DNA from: Pontibacter mucosus
GTDB taxonomy: Bacteria > Bacteroidota > Bacteroidia > Cytophagales > Hymenobacteraceae
NCBI RefSeq assembly: GCF_003054055.1
Contig: NZ_QBKI01000003.1
Span: 472,844-536,843, forward strand
Direction of reading: 5' to 3'
Length of the DNA: 64,000 nt
Positions within the stretch are counted from its first letter, which is position 1; each line of letters opens with the position of its first letter. The translations under genes were made by a program, and so were the position numbers. Shown here in pieces: positions 9,156-17,750 of this stretch. The notes below the pieces were generated by a model. That model saw only the letters and a program-made list of their open reading frames with translations, searched no databases and was not told where the DNA came from.

Positions 9156-9509
9156 ATGGAAACCCTGCTGCCGCTCATGGTCGGAACACTGTTCGCTGTG
9201 GGCCTTTACTTTATTCTTCACCGCCACCTGTTTAAGGTTATCCTGGGGCTTATACTTTTCGGGCTGGCCACCAACCTGTTTTTATTCGTTATCGGGGGGC
9301 TTACCCGGGGCGGCAGCGCCATCATCAGCGGCGAGCACGAGGTAGCCGTGGAGCCATACGCTGACCCCGTTCCGCAGGCCCTGCTGCTCACGGCTATTGT
9401 CATTGGTTTCGGCATACAGGCCTTCTCCATCGTCCTTATCCGCAGGGTATACATGACCTTTAAATCCAACAACGTCGACGACCTGAACAAGGAAAACGAG
9501 CATCACTAA
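9156..9509 (+). CDS. mrpC: Mrp antiporter subunit C (NuoK-like)
   Basis: A 117-residue protein with three hydrophobic helices, resembling NuoK: GLYFILHRHLFKVILGLIL near residue 16 and DPVPQALLLTAIVIGFGIQA near residue 70, the latter being the most conserved stretch of MnhC/MrpC. It packs next to the A and D subunits in the complex. Preceded by mrpB with a 3-bp gap; an 80-bp gap follows before mrpD, the only sizeable gap in the operon. Confidence 0.93.
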   Translation: METLLPLMVGTLFAVGLYFILHRHLFKVILGLILFGLATNLFLFVIGGLTRGGSAIISGEHEVAVEPYADPVPQALLLTAIVIGFGIQAFSIVLIRRVYMTFKSNNVDDLNKENEHH

Positions 9510-9589
9510 CGTTCCCCAACACCATCCGCAGCATCCTTACCTGGTATAGCTGCGTTTACGCAACAGAATCATCACGCTCAACCTACTAT

Positions 9590-11116
9590 ATGCCATCAGA
9601 TTTACTGCTCGTATTGCCTTTGTTGCTTCCACTCTACGGGGCGCTGCTTTGCCTTGCCTTCTGGCAGCGGGAACAGTGGCAGACCATACTGGCAGGTGTT
9701 TTTCAGGTGGCGTGGCTGGTGGCTGGTGTGCTCCTGCTGCGGCGCGTGCTTCACCTAGAGGTGGTCTCAACACAAATAGGAAACTGGCCTGCCCCCTTTG
9801 GCATTACCCTGGCAGCGGACGTGCTCAGTGCCCTCATACTGGTAACGGCCGGCGTCATCGGGCTGGCAGTTTACCTGTTCTCGCTGCAGGGGCTGGACAT
9901 CACACGCAGGCGGTTTGGCTATTACCCACTTTTGCTCCTGCTGCAGATGGGGGTGTCCGGCGTTTGCCTTACCGGGGACTTGTTTAACCTGTACGTGTGG
10001 TTCGAGCTGCTCCTGATCTGCTGTTTTGCCTTGCTGAGCCTGGGGGGCACCAAGGGGCAACTGGAGGGCACGTTTAAGTACGTGACCATCAACTTTCTGG
10101 CGTCGGGGCTGCTGCTGACGGGCATCGGCACGATGTATAGCCTGTACGGCTCGCTTAATCTGGCGGAACTGGCTCTGCTGGTGCGGCAGCCGGAGCATCC
10201 TAACCTGCCTTTATTAAGTATGGTCAGCGTTTTTTTCCTGACCGGATTTGGCATCAAAGCGGCCATTTTCCCGCTGTTCTTCTGGCTCCCGGCCTCCTAT
10301 CACACGCCACCGGTTGCTATTTCGGCCTTTATTGCCGGGCTCCTCACCAAGGTTGGGATTTATACGTTGATACGCCTGTTCACGCTCCTGTTCATCTCTG
10401 ACCTGGGGTTTATGCTGCCGCTGATGGTTGTACTGGCTGCCTTGACCATGCTCATCGGAGTGGTGGGCGCTGCCGCTCAAACCGATTTCAAGAAGATTCT
10501 CTCTTTCCACATCATCAGCCAGATAGGCTATATGCTGATGGGGCTGGCCATATACACGCCCCTGGCCCTGGCGGGTAGCGTGTTCTTTATCGTGCACAAC
10601 ATCCTGGTAAAGACGAACCTGTTTTTGATAAGCGGCATCGTGGCGCAGCGCTACCGAACCTCCTCCCTCAAAAGGCTGGGCGGCGTGTACCTGCAGCAGC
10701 CTATGCTGTCGGTGCTGTTTATCTTATCGGCACTGAGTCTGGCCGGAACGCCGCCAAGCTCTGGCTTCTGGGGAAAGCTGATGCTGGCGCGGGCGGGCCT
10801 GGAAGCCGGGCAGTATGTGCTGGTAGGCGTTTCGCTGTTTGTGAGCATCATCACCCTTTTCTCCATGACCAAGATCTGGAATGAGGTTTTCTGGAAACCT
10901 AGGCCTGTGTCTATACGCAAAGGGAGCCTGGTGACGCCGGTAAATCCGCTGCGCCTGTGGCAGTTATACTTGCCCGTGACCATGCTGCTGGGCGTTATAC
11001 TTTTGATAGGGGTGTATGCCCGGCCGCTTGTCAGGCTTTCGGAGCGGGCAGCCGAGCGCCTCCTGCACATTGAACCGTATACAAATACGGTATTACCCAA
11101 AAAGGCTGCTAACTAA
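9590..11116 (+). CDS. mrpD: Mrp antiporter subunit D (NuoM/NuoN-like)
   Basis: A 508-residue polytopic protein of the proton-translocating antiporter family. NLYVWFELLLICCFALLSL near residue 130 holds the conserved helix-5 Glu, FGIKAAIFPLFFWLPASYHT near residue 222 the conserved Lys and amphipathic segment, and DFKKILSFHIISQIGYMLMG near residue 300 the discontinuous helix. Length is usual for MrpD. Together with MrpA it is thought to form the ion path. The start ATG at 9590 is preceded by an 80-bp gap; the gene ends with KKAAN, 11 bp before mrpE. Confidence 0.95.
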   Translation: MPSDLLLVLPLLLPLYGALLCLAFWQREQWQTILAGVFQVAWLVAGVLLLRRVLHLEVVSTQIGNWPAPFGITLAADVLSALILVTAGVIGLAVYLFSLQGLDITRRRFGYYPLLLLLQMGVSGVCLTGDLFNLYVWFELLLICCFALLSLGGTKGQLEGTFKYVTINFLASGLLLTGIGTMYSLYGSLNLAELALLVRQPEHPNLPLLSMVSVFFLTGFGIKAAIFPLFFWLPASYHTPPVAISAFIAGLLTKVGIYTLIRLFTLLFISDLGFMLPLMVVLAALTMLIGVVGAAAQTDFKKILSFHIISQIGYMLMGLAIYTPLALAGSVFFIVHNILVKTNLFLISGIVAQRYRTSSLKRLGGVYLQQPMLSVLFILSALSLAGTPPSSGFWGKLMLARAGLEAGQYVLVGVSLFVSIITLFSMTKIWNEVFWKPRPVSIRKGSLVTPVNPLRLWQLYLPVTMLLGVILLIGVYARPLVRLSERAAERLLHIEPYTNTVLPKKAAN

Positions 11117-11127
11117 ATTAACTAAAT

Positions 11128-11628
11128 ATGAGGCTACTTCTGATCCACACCATCCTGGCCGCTTTTGTAGCATACTTTGCTTTTCAGCATCCCATTACCA
11201 GCGGCGTTCCATACACGGCCATCAGCGCCACCCTTCTTTTTGCGGCGGTGATGGGGACACTCTGGCTGAGCACATACTTTTACAGGCGCACCTACTTCCG
11301 TAAACTGCCCAAGCTGCTGTACTTTATACTTTTCTTTATCAAGGAGCTTCTGGTCGCTAACCTTAAAATAGCCTACGACATCATCACACCCCGGTTCCGG
11401 ATCCAACCCACGGTGATGGCCTTTCCCTTAACAGTCAAGACGGACCTGGAGATCTCGTTGCTTGCCAACCTGCTTGGCCTTACCCCCGGCACCCTGAGTA
11501 TAGATGTAAGCGAAGACCGCACCACGCTCTATGTGCACACCTTGTACCTCAAGCATGGCAATCTGGAAAGCCTGAAGCAACACATCAAGAACGGATACGA
11601 ACGACGCATTTTGGAACTGACCGCATGA
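11128..11628 (+). CDS. mrpE: Mrp antiporter subunit E
   Basis: A 166-residue protein with two N-terminal membrane helices (about residues 2-20 and 26-45) and the MrpE hallmark FFIKELLVANLKIAYDIITP near residue 68, then AFPLTVKTDLEISLLANLLGLTPGTLS near 100 (shown in part). MrpE is needed for assembly or stability of the antiporter. Its last four bases overlap the mrpF start (ATGA), so these two are translationally coupled. Confidence 0.93.
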   Translation: MRLLLIHTILAAFVAYFAFQHPITSGVPYTAISATLLFAAVMGTLWLSTYFYRRTYFRKLPKLLYFILFFIKELLVANLKIAYDIITPRFRIQPTVMAFPLTVKTDLEISLLANLLGLTPGTLSIDVSEDRTTLYVHTLYLKHGNLESLKQHIKNGYERRILELTA

Positions 11629-11894
11629 GTATATTTCAGATAACATTGATTGTGGGGATTGTGATGCAGAGCGTGTGCCTGCTGCTCACCGCCATCCGCT
11701 TCGCCATAGGCCCAACGCTGCCCGACCGCGTCACGGCCTTTGATTTGTTTGTGGCCAACGTCATCGGCATCATCGTCATTTTCACCGAGCTTACCAACAA
11801 CGAGGACTTTATAGATGTCGCCATCATCCTGTCTTTGTTCGGGTTTCTGGGCTCCATCTCTTTTGCCTATTACATCATGAGGATAACCAAGTAA
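11625..11894 (+). CDS. mrpF: Mrp antiporter subunit F
   Basis: An 89-residue protein with three hydrophobic helices and the MnhF signature RFAIGPTLPDRVTAFDLF near residue 25. It carries a conserved Asp in DRVTAFD and ends SFAYYIMRITK, typical of the family. MrpF is a small subunit essential for exchange in studied Mrp systems. It overlaps mrpE by 4 bp and is followed by mrpG after 3 bp. Confidence 0.93.
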   Translation: MSIFQITLIVGIVMQSVCLLLTAIRFAIGPTLPDRVTAFDLFVANVIGIIVIFTELTNNEDFIDVAIILSLFGFLGSISFAYYIMRITK

Positions 11895-11897
11895 CGT

Positions 11898-12353
11898 ATG
11901 GAAACAAGCATAGACTGGGAACTGGTACGGGAGATTGCGAGCTGCGTGTTTATACTGTCGGGGGCTGGCTTTATGCTGATCGCCTCTATAGGGCTGCTTC
12001 GCTTTCCGGATTTTTACATCCGCATGTCGGCTATCACCAAGGGATCCACGCTGGGTTTAGGGCTTATCCTGATGGGGATGGCCATATACTTTAACCAGCC
12101 TGGCATTTTGCTCAAGGTGCTGGTCATCATTGCCTTCACCTACATTACAGCGCCTGTGGCAGCGCATGTCATCGGCCGCACGGCGGTGCAGAACGGCATC
12201 GCATTCTGGGAGAAGACAAACCTGAAGGAGTTTAGGGAATACCTGACGAAACACAGGCTGGAGCGGCAGATTAACCAGGACAGGTATACAGAGGAAGCGC
12301 CTGTTACGATGGAGAAGGATGGTGGCGCTGGTGATGTTGCTGGTAAAGTATAA
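11898..12353 (+). CDS. mrpG: Mrp antiporter subunit G
   Basis: A 151-residue protein: three helices in the first 95 residues with the MnhG pattern FMLIASIGLLRFPDFYIRMSAITKG (residues about 26-50, shown in part), then a longer hydrophilic C-terminal tail than usual (NLKEFREYLTKHRLERQ onwards). Last gene of the Mrp operon. Its 3' end overlaps the convergent phosphatase gene by 50 bp, and its final codons GTA TAA fall inside an AAAGTATAA motif copy, so the repeat supplies the stop codon. Confidence 0.92.
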   Translation: METSIDWELVREIASCVFILSGAGFMLIASIGLLRFPDFYIRMSAITKGSTLGLGLILMGMAIYFNQPGILLKVLVIIAFTYITAPVAAHVIGRTAVQNGIAFWEKTNLKEFREYLTKHRLERQINQDRYTEEAPVTMEKDGGAGDVAGKV

Positions 12354-13140
12354 ACGGCCTCACCGACTCGGCATAGATATGGTGCGACTCCACGGAGGTA
12401 ATGATGTGGTCAGGATAAGTTAAGGCCGTTAGCCTACCGCCAAACACGCAGCCCGTGTCTATGTTGATGGTATTGTTGCGCCAGCGCGGCTCCTGCACCG
12501 GCGTATGGCCATACACCACGATGGCCTTCCCGCAGTATTCAGCGGCCCAGTCCAGGCGAACAGGCAGCCCCTTCTCATCCAGCTCGCCGGTAGTTGGGCC
12601 GTAGAGGCAAAGCTCGCGCACCCCCTTGGAGTTGCGGCCATGCAGCCTTTCCTCCAGGCCGGCGTGTGCCACCACCAGGCGGGCCTCATCCAGGATAACA
12701 TGGTGCGGCAGCTTGCTCAGAAAAACCTTCACCCGCTCCCGGAATGCGTCGTCGTAGCGCTCCATCTGGGCTTTGGTAAGCTCCAGCCCGTGCCGCACCT
12801 GCACGTTGCGCCCCAGCAGCAAGCGCAGCAGCTTGTCGTCGTGGTTGCCCGATACGCAGTAGGCAATGCCCTGCTCCACCATGTCCATCACCAGGCGCAG
12901 CACCTCCGGCGAGTTAGGACCGCGGTCTACCAGGTCGCCTACAAATACAGCCTTGGCTCCTGCAGGCGGCTCTACCTCATACGTTGCCTCACTTTTGTTA
13001 AAATGCACTTTGTAGCCAAGCAGCCGCAGCAGTTCCTGCAGCTCCTCAAAACAGCCGTGCACATCCCCGATCACATGGAATGGCCCGTGCTCCTGTGGAA
13101 GCTCTAGATTATAAAAAGGATGATCTACCCGTTTTCCCAT
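12304..13140 (-). CDS. Metallophosphatase of the ApaH/PrpE-like serine/threonine phosphatase family
   Basis: A 278-residue cytoplasmic protein with the full metallophosphatase motif set: GDVHGCFEE near residue 23, GDLVDRGPNS near residue 67, SGNHDDKLLR near residue 97 and VVAHAGLEERLHG near residue 157, with GHTPVQEPRW near 211. These ligate two metal ions. Relatives cleave diadenosine polyphosphates or dephosphorylate proteins; which applies here cannot be told. The C-terminus (about 17 codons) overlaps mrpG on the other strand. The gene is monocistronic and divergent from the chloride channel. Confidence 0.88.
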   Translation of the reverse strand: MGKRVDHPFYNLELPQEHGPFHVIGDVHGCFEELQELLRLLGYKVHFNKSEATYEVEPPAGAKAVFVGDLVDRGPNSPEVLRLVMDMVEQGIAYCVSGNHDDKLLRLLLGRNVQVRHGLELTKAQMERYDDAFRERVKVFLSKLPHHVILDEARLVVAHAGLEERLHGRNSKGVRELCLYGPTTGELDEKGLPVRLDWAAEYCGKAIVVYGHTPVQEPRWRNNTINIDTGCVFGGRLTALTYPDHIITSVESHHIYAESVRPFILYQQHHQRHHPSPS

Positions 13141-13260
13141 ACATTGCTTTTTCGTTCCCTATCAATTGTCTGCACCTATATTAACAGCTAAAGCCTGTTC
13201 CGGGTTAGGCTGCCGCGCAACATTTTTATTAAAGGATCCGGTAAAAGAGTGCAAAAAATA

Positions 13261-13292
13261 ATTGTGCTCATTTTCAGCTCTATCTACTTTTG
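13261..13292 (+). promoter_or_regulatory. Bacteroidota-type promoter upstream of the ClC gene
   Basis: ATTG at 13261-13264 (consensus TTTG, one mismatch) and a perfect TAnnTTTG box TACTTTTG at 13285-13292 are 20 bp apart, the usual spacing for the primary sigma factor of this phylum. The start codon of the channel gene lies 39 bp downstream of the box. Confidence 0.6.
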
Positions 13293-13331
13293 TAAATTAA
13301 CCTGTCACCAACATCTGGCTCCTCCCTGCTA

Positions 13332-15116
13332 ATGCCAACACCCTACAGAAAAATCAAGATACCTTTATTGTGGCTGCGCCGCCGTACTTCCGACCGGGAG
13401 TTTATGCTCATATCGAGCGTGTTGGTGGGCCTTACGGCTGGTTTGGCGGCGGTTATCCTTAAATCGCTGGTGCACTACATTCAGGTGATGCTGGCCTATG
13501 GCAACCGCCTGCTCAGCCAGCCCTACTGGCTGGTGGTGTTTCCGATGGTGGGCATACTGCTTACGGTTTTCATCGTCCGGTATTTTTTTAAGGGAAGCAT
13601 CGGGCGGGGTACGGCGAATGTGCTGTTTACCATTTCCCAGAAGTCAAGCATGCTGGAGCGGCACAAAATGTACTCGCATGTGCTCACAAGCGCCGTCACG
13701 GCGGGTTTTGGGGGCTCGGCCGGCCTGGAGTCGCCGATTGTGGTCACAGGCTCTGCCATTGGCTCCAACTATGGCCGAGACTATCACCTCAACTACCGCG
13801 ACCGCACCCTGATGCTCGCATCGGGGGCGGCAGCGGGCATTGCCGCCGTATTTAACGCGCCCATTGCCGGGGTGTTGTTCGCCATCGAGGTCCTGCTAAC
13901 GGATATCAGCATCTCTGCCTTTATCCCGCTCATCATTTCGGCTGTGGTGGGAGCGCTCTGCTCAAAGATTATGCTGGAGGAGGATATCCTGTTCAACATT
14001 AGCAAGGCGGAGTTTTTCGCCGCGGAGCACGTGCCCTTTTACGTGTTGCTGGGCATACTTTGCGGCATGGTGTCGGTGTACTATACCCGCATGGCCCTGC
14101 GCGTGGAAGACCTGTTTGAAGAGTATAAAACCTCCTTTTTTAAGCGCGCCCTGATAGGCGGTGCGCTGCTGGGCCTGCTCATTATGCTCTTTCCGCCGCT
14201 TTTCGGGGAAGGGTACGATGCTATCAGGGTGCTGGAGCGCGGGGAAGCGGAGCAATTGCTGCAGGAAAGCTGGCTCGCGTTTTTCGGCACGAACGAGTGG
14301 CTCATACTTTGCTTTGTGGGGGCGCTGGCGCTGGTAAAGGTAGTGGCGACCACCATTACCATAGCCTCCGGAGGTAACGGGGGGAATTTTGCACCCTCCA
14401 TGTTTGTGGGGGCCAGCACCGGTTTTTTCTTTTCACGGCTTCTCAACATGCTTAACCTGAGCAACCTGCCTACCGGCAGTTTCGCGATGGTAGGCATGGC
14501 CGGCATACTGAGTGGGGTGATGCATGCGCCGCTCACGGCCGTGTTCCTGATTGCAGAGATAACCGGCGGCTACACGCTGATGATACCCTTGATGATAGTA
14601 GCGGCTACTTCGTTTGCGCTGGTAAAGTACTTTGAGCCCTACTCCCTTGATACGAAAAAGCTGGCGCAAAAAGGCCACCTGCTTACCCACAACAAGGATA
14701 ACACCATCCTGCGCATCATGAAAATCCGGCACCTGATCGAGACAGAGTTTCAACCGGTGTCGCCGGAGGCTACGCTGGGAGAGTTTGTAGATGTGATAGC
14801 TCATTCGCGCCGCAACCTGTTTCCGGTGGTGACGGCAGAAGGCAAGCTGGACGGCGTTATACTTTTGGAGAACGTGCGCGAAATCATGTTCAAGACTGAA
14901 AAGTATGACAAGGTAAAAGTGAAGGAGCTGATGATAAAGCCACCTGCCATTGTGCAGTACGACGACAGCATGGCCGACGTGATGAAGAAGTTCGACGAGT
15001 CGGGCGCCTGGAACCTGCCTGTACTGGAGGCCGACGTATACCTGGGCTTTGTCTCCAAGTCCAGCATCTTTACCAAGTACCGCAAGCTGCTTATCAAGAC
15101 AACGAATGTGAGTTGA
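13332..15116 (+). CDS. ClC-family chloride channel/transporter with C-terminal CBS pair
   Basis: A 594-residue protein: a 10-plus helix ClC membrane domain (residues about 25-440) and two CBS domains (about 465-585). Filter residues are visible as GGSAGLESPIV near residue 127, with the gating-type Glu, and GGNGGNFAPSMFVGA near 348. The CBS pair (RNLFPVVTAEGKLDG; AWNLPVLEADVYLGF) probably binds adenine nucleotides and tunes gating. The protein moves Cl- or other anions across the inner membrane. It is not in an operon and is followed by a repeat element before the convergent menC gene. Confidence 0.93.
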   Translation: MPTPYRKIKIPLLWLRRRTSDREFMLISSVLVGLTAGLAAVILKSLVHYIQVMLAYGNRLLSQPYWLVVFPMVGILLTVFIVRYFFKGSIGRGTANVLFTISQKSSMLERHKMYSHVLTSAVTAGFGGSAGLESPIVVTGSAIGSNYGRDYHLNYRDRTLMLASGAAAGIAAVFNAPIAGVLFAIEVLLTDISISAFIPLIISAVVGALCSKIMLEEDILFNISKAEFFAAEHVPFYVLLGILCGMVSVYYTRMALRVEDLFEEYKTSFFKRALIGGALLGLLIMLFPPLFGEGYDAIRVLERGEAEQLLQESWLAFFGTNEWLILCFVGALALVKVVATTITIASGGNGGNFAPSMFVGASTGFFFSRLLNMLNLSNLPTGSFAMVGMAGILSGVMHAPLTAVFLIAEITGGYTLMIPLMIVAATSFALVKYFEPYSLDTKKLAQKGHLLTHNKDNTILRIMKIRHLIETEFQPVSPEATLGEFVDVIAHSRRNLFPVVTAEGKLDGVILLENVREIMFKTEKYDKVKVKELMIKPPAIVQYDDSMADVMKKFDESGAWNLPVLEADVYLGFVSKSSIFTKYRKLLIKTTNVS

Positions 15117-15148
15117 TATTGGATGATTAAATGAGTGAGTTCAGAATG

Positions 15149-15265
15149 AGTGGATGAGTGAAGGTTTTATACTTTTGTTAGCCCGTTAAAGCTGCTGACT
15201 GAGGGAAGTTTAAGCAACAGCATAAGTATAAATTATTCTGAGCATACTTTTTTCACTCATCCACT
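15149..15265. repeat. 117-bp element with nested inverted repeats between convergent genes
   Basis: Outer arms AGTGGATGAGTGAA (15149-15162) and TTCACTCATCCACT (15252-15265) are perfect 14-bp inverted repeats of the GAGTGAAT family; more copies of that family extend left to about 15125. Inside them is a second inverted pair, TTTATACTT and AAGTATAAA, formed by the window-wide motif. The unit lies between the ClC gene and menC and has no ORF. It may act as a transcription barrier or be a small non-autonomous mobile element. Confidence 0.7.
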
Positions 15266-15281
15266 CTTTCAAAATTCAAAA

Positions 15282-16328
15282 CTATACCTCCCTCCAAAGC
15301 TCACCATAGCGGATCTGCAGCGGCGACGGGATGTTGTTGTGGTAAAGCTGCCCTGTGCCGAGGCCTTGGGGCATGGTAATGTCATACTGTGCCGTAAACT
15401 GCGCAATGGCATTCAGGCCGATGTTCGATTCCAGCGCTGAAGTCATCCACCAGCCAATGTTGCGCGCCTCCGCCATGCTTATCCATTCCGCGCTGGCTGC
15501 CAACCCGCCCACCAAGGTCGGCTTGAGGATGATGTACTGCGGTTTTATACTTTCCAGCAGCTCTTCCTTGGCATCTTCCTGCACTCCAATCAGTTCCTCG
15601 TCCAGGGCGATGGGTACGGGCGTGTAGGCGCACAGCTGCGCCATTTCCTGCACCTGCCCCTGCCGGATGGGTTGCTCAATAGAGTGCAGCTCATACTTTG
15701 CCAGGCGCTCCAGCTTTTTGTAAGCCTCCTGCGGCGAAAAAGCCCCGTTGGCGTCCACCCGCACCGTCAGCTGATTGGCAGTGGCCACCTCGCGTATACT
15801 TTGCAGGATCTCCAACTCTGTTTTAAAGTCCAGGCTGCCGATCTTGAGCTTCAGGCAAGTATAGCCGTCGTTGAGTTTCTGCTCAATCTGCTGCTGCATA
15901 AACGCCCGGTCGCCCATCCACACCAGCCCGTTTATCGGAATGCCCCTTTCACCACGGCTAAAAGCGTTGTCATAGATCAGCCCGTTGCCGCCGTTCTCTA
16001 GATCCAGCAACGCTGTTTCCAGGGCAAAGCGCAGCGCGGGCCACTCTTGCAGGCCAAGTTCCTGCGGCAGCGCTGCATCTATACTTAGCTCCACCTGCCG
16101 GTTGTTGACCAGCTCTGCCACCTGCTGCAGCTTATGCTCCAAATCCGGGCGGTAGTCTATACTCAGTCCGGCCAATGGAGCGCACTCCCCGCGCCCGTAT
16201 ACTTCGGGAGTGGCTGTGTCCCATACTTTGACAAAGTATACGTGATGCTCAGAGATGGCGCCACGGCTGGTGCGGGCATCAAACTTAAACTGCAACGTAT
16301 GCGGGGTATAGCTTAACTGGAGGCTCAT
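15282..16328 (-). CDS. menC: o-Succinylbenzoate synthase (enolase superfamily)
   Basis: About 348 residues from the ATG at 16328 (MSLQLSYTPHTLQF); the longer form starts at a TTG. Enolase-superfamily catalytic elements are visible: TCLKLKIG (KxK, near 160), VRVDANGAF (Asp ligand, near 190), SIEQPI (Glu ligand, near 217), ALDEEL (third acid, near 242) and ILKPTLVGG (catalytic Lys, near 267). MenC dehydrates SHCHC to o-succinylbenzoate in menaquinone synthesis; dipeptide epimerases of the same superfamily are an alternative. It is separated from other men genes in this window. Confidence 0.85.
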   Translation of the reverse strand: MSLQLSYTPHTLQFKFDARTSRGAISEHHVYFVKVWDTATPEVYGRGECAPLAGLSIDYRPDLEHKLQQVAELVNNRQVELSIDAALPQELGLQEWPALRFALETALLDLENGGNGLIYDNAFSRGERGIPINGLVWMGDRAFMQQQIEQKLNDGYTCLKLKIGSLDFKTELEILQSIREVATANQLTVRVDANGAFSPQEAYKKLERLAKYELHSIEQPIRQGQVQEMAQLCAYTPVPIALDEELIGVQEDAKEELLESIKPQYIILKPTLVGGLAASAEWISMAEARNIGWWMTSALESNIGLNAIAQFTAQYDITMPQGLGTGQLYHNNIPSPLQIRYGELWREV

Positions 16329-16473
16329 AAATCTGGAATTGTTTTGATGCAAGATAAACCATTCTTACGGGAATTGCCGTAGAAGTAGCGCCCATGAGAT
16401 GGCAGAAAACGCGTCATTTTACGTACACAGCCTTAGAAAGCCATACGTTACCTCAGCCCTAACCCTATTCTAA

Positions 16474-17748
16474 ATGAGCATAAAAACCACCTCCGCCGTG
16501 CCAGCCTTGCTGGAGCGCTTCAACCAGATCCGGAAACGCACCGAGATTATCTGCAGCCCCCTGGAGCCCGAGGATACCGTGGTGCAGCCCATCGTGGATG
16601 TGAGCCCGCCCAAGTGGCACATGGCGCATACCAGCTGGTTTTTTGAGACGCTTATCCTGAAGCCATACTTGCCCGGCTACGAGATTTTTCACCCGCAATA
16701 TGCCTACCTGTTCAACTCCTATTACAACAGCCTGGGCAGCCGGGTATTGCGCCACCAGCGCAGCACCCTCACGCGCCCGCCGCTGCGCGAGGTGCTGGCC
16801 TACCGCAAGTATGTAGACGAGCATGTGAACAGGCTATTGCAGGAGCTTTCGGACGAGGAGCTGGAGCAGTTCCGGCCCGTGCTGGAGCTGGGCCTGCAGC
16901 ACGAGCAGCAGCACCAGGAGCTGCTTATCACCGACATCAAGTACATAATGGGCACCAACCCCATGCTACCGGCCTACCAGCCGCAGCCTGCACACCCGAA
17001 ACAAAGTATAGCCACCCCTGCCCGGTTTCTGGAGGTGCCGGGCGGAAAGTATAAAATCGGCTACCAGGGCTCCGGATTCTGTTTTGACAATGAGTTGGGG
17101 GTGCACGAGGTACAGCTGGAGGATTTCGAGATCATGAACCGGCTGGTGACCAACGGCGAGTACCTGGAGTTTATGCATGATGGCGGCTACGGCGATTTCA
17201 GGCACTGGCTGGACGAGGGCTTCACCTTGGTAAAGGAACAGCACCTGGAGGCACCGCTGTATTGGGTGAAACAGGACGAGGAATGGCATCGCTTCACGTT
17301 GTACGGCCTGGAGAAAGTAGACCTGAACGACCCGGTTTGCCACCTGAGCTTTTATGAGGCAGATGCCTTTGCCAACTGGTCCGGCAAGCGCCTGCTCACT
17401 GAGTTTGAATGGGAGGCGGCCACTCAGGCATACCCGCCTCAGCAGGGCAACTTTGTAGAGAGTGGGCTGCTGGAGCCTGCTGCTGCAGACCCGGCCAAAG
17501 AGGGCGTGCAGCAACTTTTCGGCGATTTGTGGGAATGGACCTATAGTGCCTATCATCCCTATCCGGGCTTCTCAAAAGCTCCCGGCCCGATCGGAGAGTA
17601 CAACGGCAAATTCATGATCAACCAGATGGTGCTGCGCGGCGGCTCCTGCGCCACCCCCGAAAGCCACATCCGCGCCACTTACCGCAATTTCTTTCACCCC
17701 GACAAGCGCTGGCAGTACACAGGTATCCGGCTGGCCACTAAAAAATAA
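16474..17748 (+). CDS. egtB: Ergothioneine biosynthesis sulfoxide synthase EgtB
   Basis: A 424-residue protein with an N-terminal DinB-like domain and a C-terminal FGE-sulfatase-like domain. The iron ligands are probably His in KWHMAHTSWFFE near residue 46 and the HxxxH of LQHEQQHQELL near residue 140. The C-terminal domain has GGKYKIGYQG (about 190) and ends LRGGSCATPESHIRATYRNF and GIRLA. EgtB joins trimethylhistidine (hercynine) to a thiol using O2. The gene is 2 bp before egtD, so the pair is an operon. No egtA or egtC is present nearby, which may mean that cysteine rather than gamma-glutamylcysteine is used. Confidence 0.92.
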   Translation: MSIKTTSAVPALLERFNQIRKRTEIICSPLEPEDTVVQPIVDVSPPKWHMAHTSWFFETLILKPYLPGYEIFHPQYAYLFNSYYNSLGSRVLRHQRSTLTRPPLREVLAYRKYVDEHVNRLLQELSDEELEQFRPVLELGLQHEQQHQELLITDIKYIMGTNPMLPAYQPQPAHPKQSIATPARFLEVPGGKYKIGYQGSGFCFDNELGVHEVQLEDFEIMNRLVTNGEYLEFMHDGGYGDFRHWLDEGFTLVKEQHLEAPLYWVKQDEEWHRFTLYGLEKVDLNDPVCHLSFYEADAFANWSGKRLLTEFEWEAATQAYPPQQGNFVESGLLEPAAADPAKEGVQQLFGDLWEWTYSAYHPYPGFSKAPGPIGEYNGKFMINQMVLRGGSCATPESHIRATYRNFFHPDKRWQYTGIRLATKK

Positions 17749-17750
17749 GT

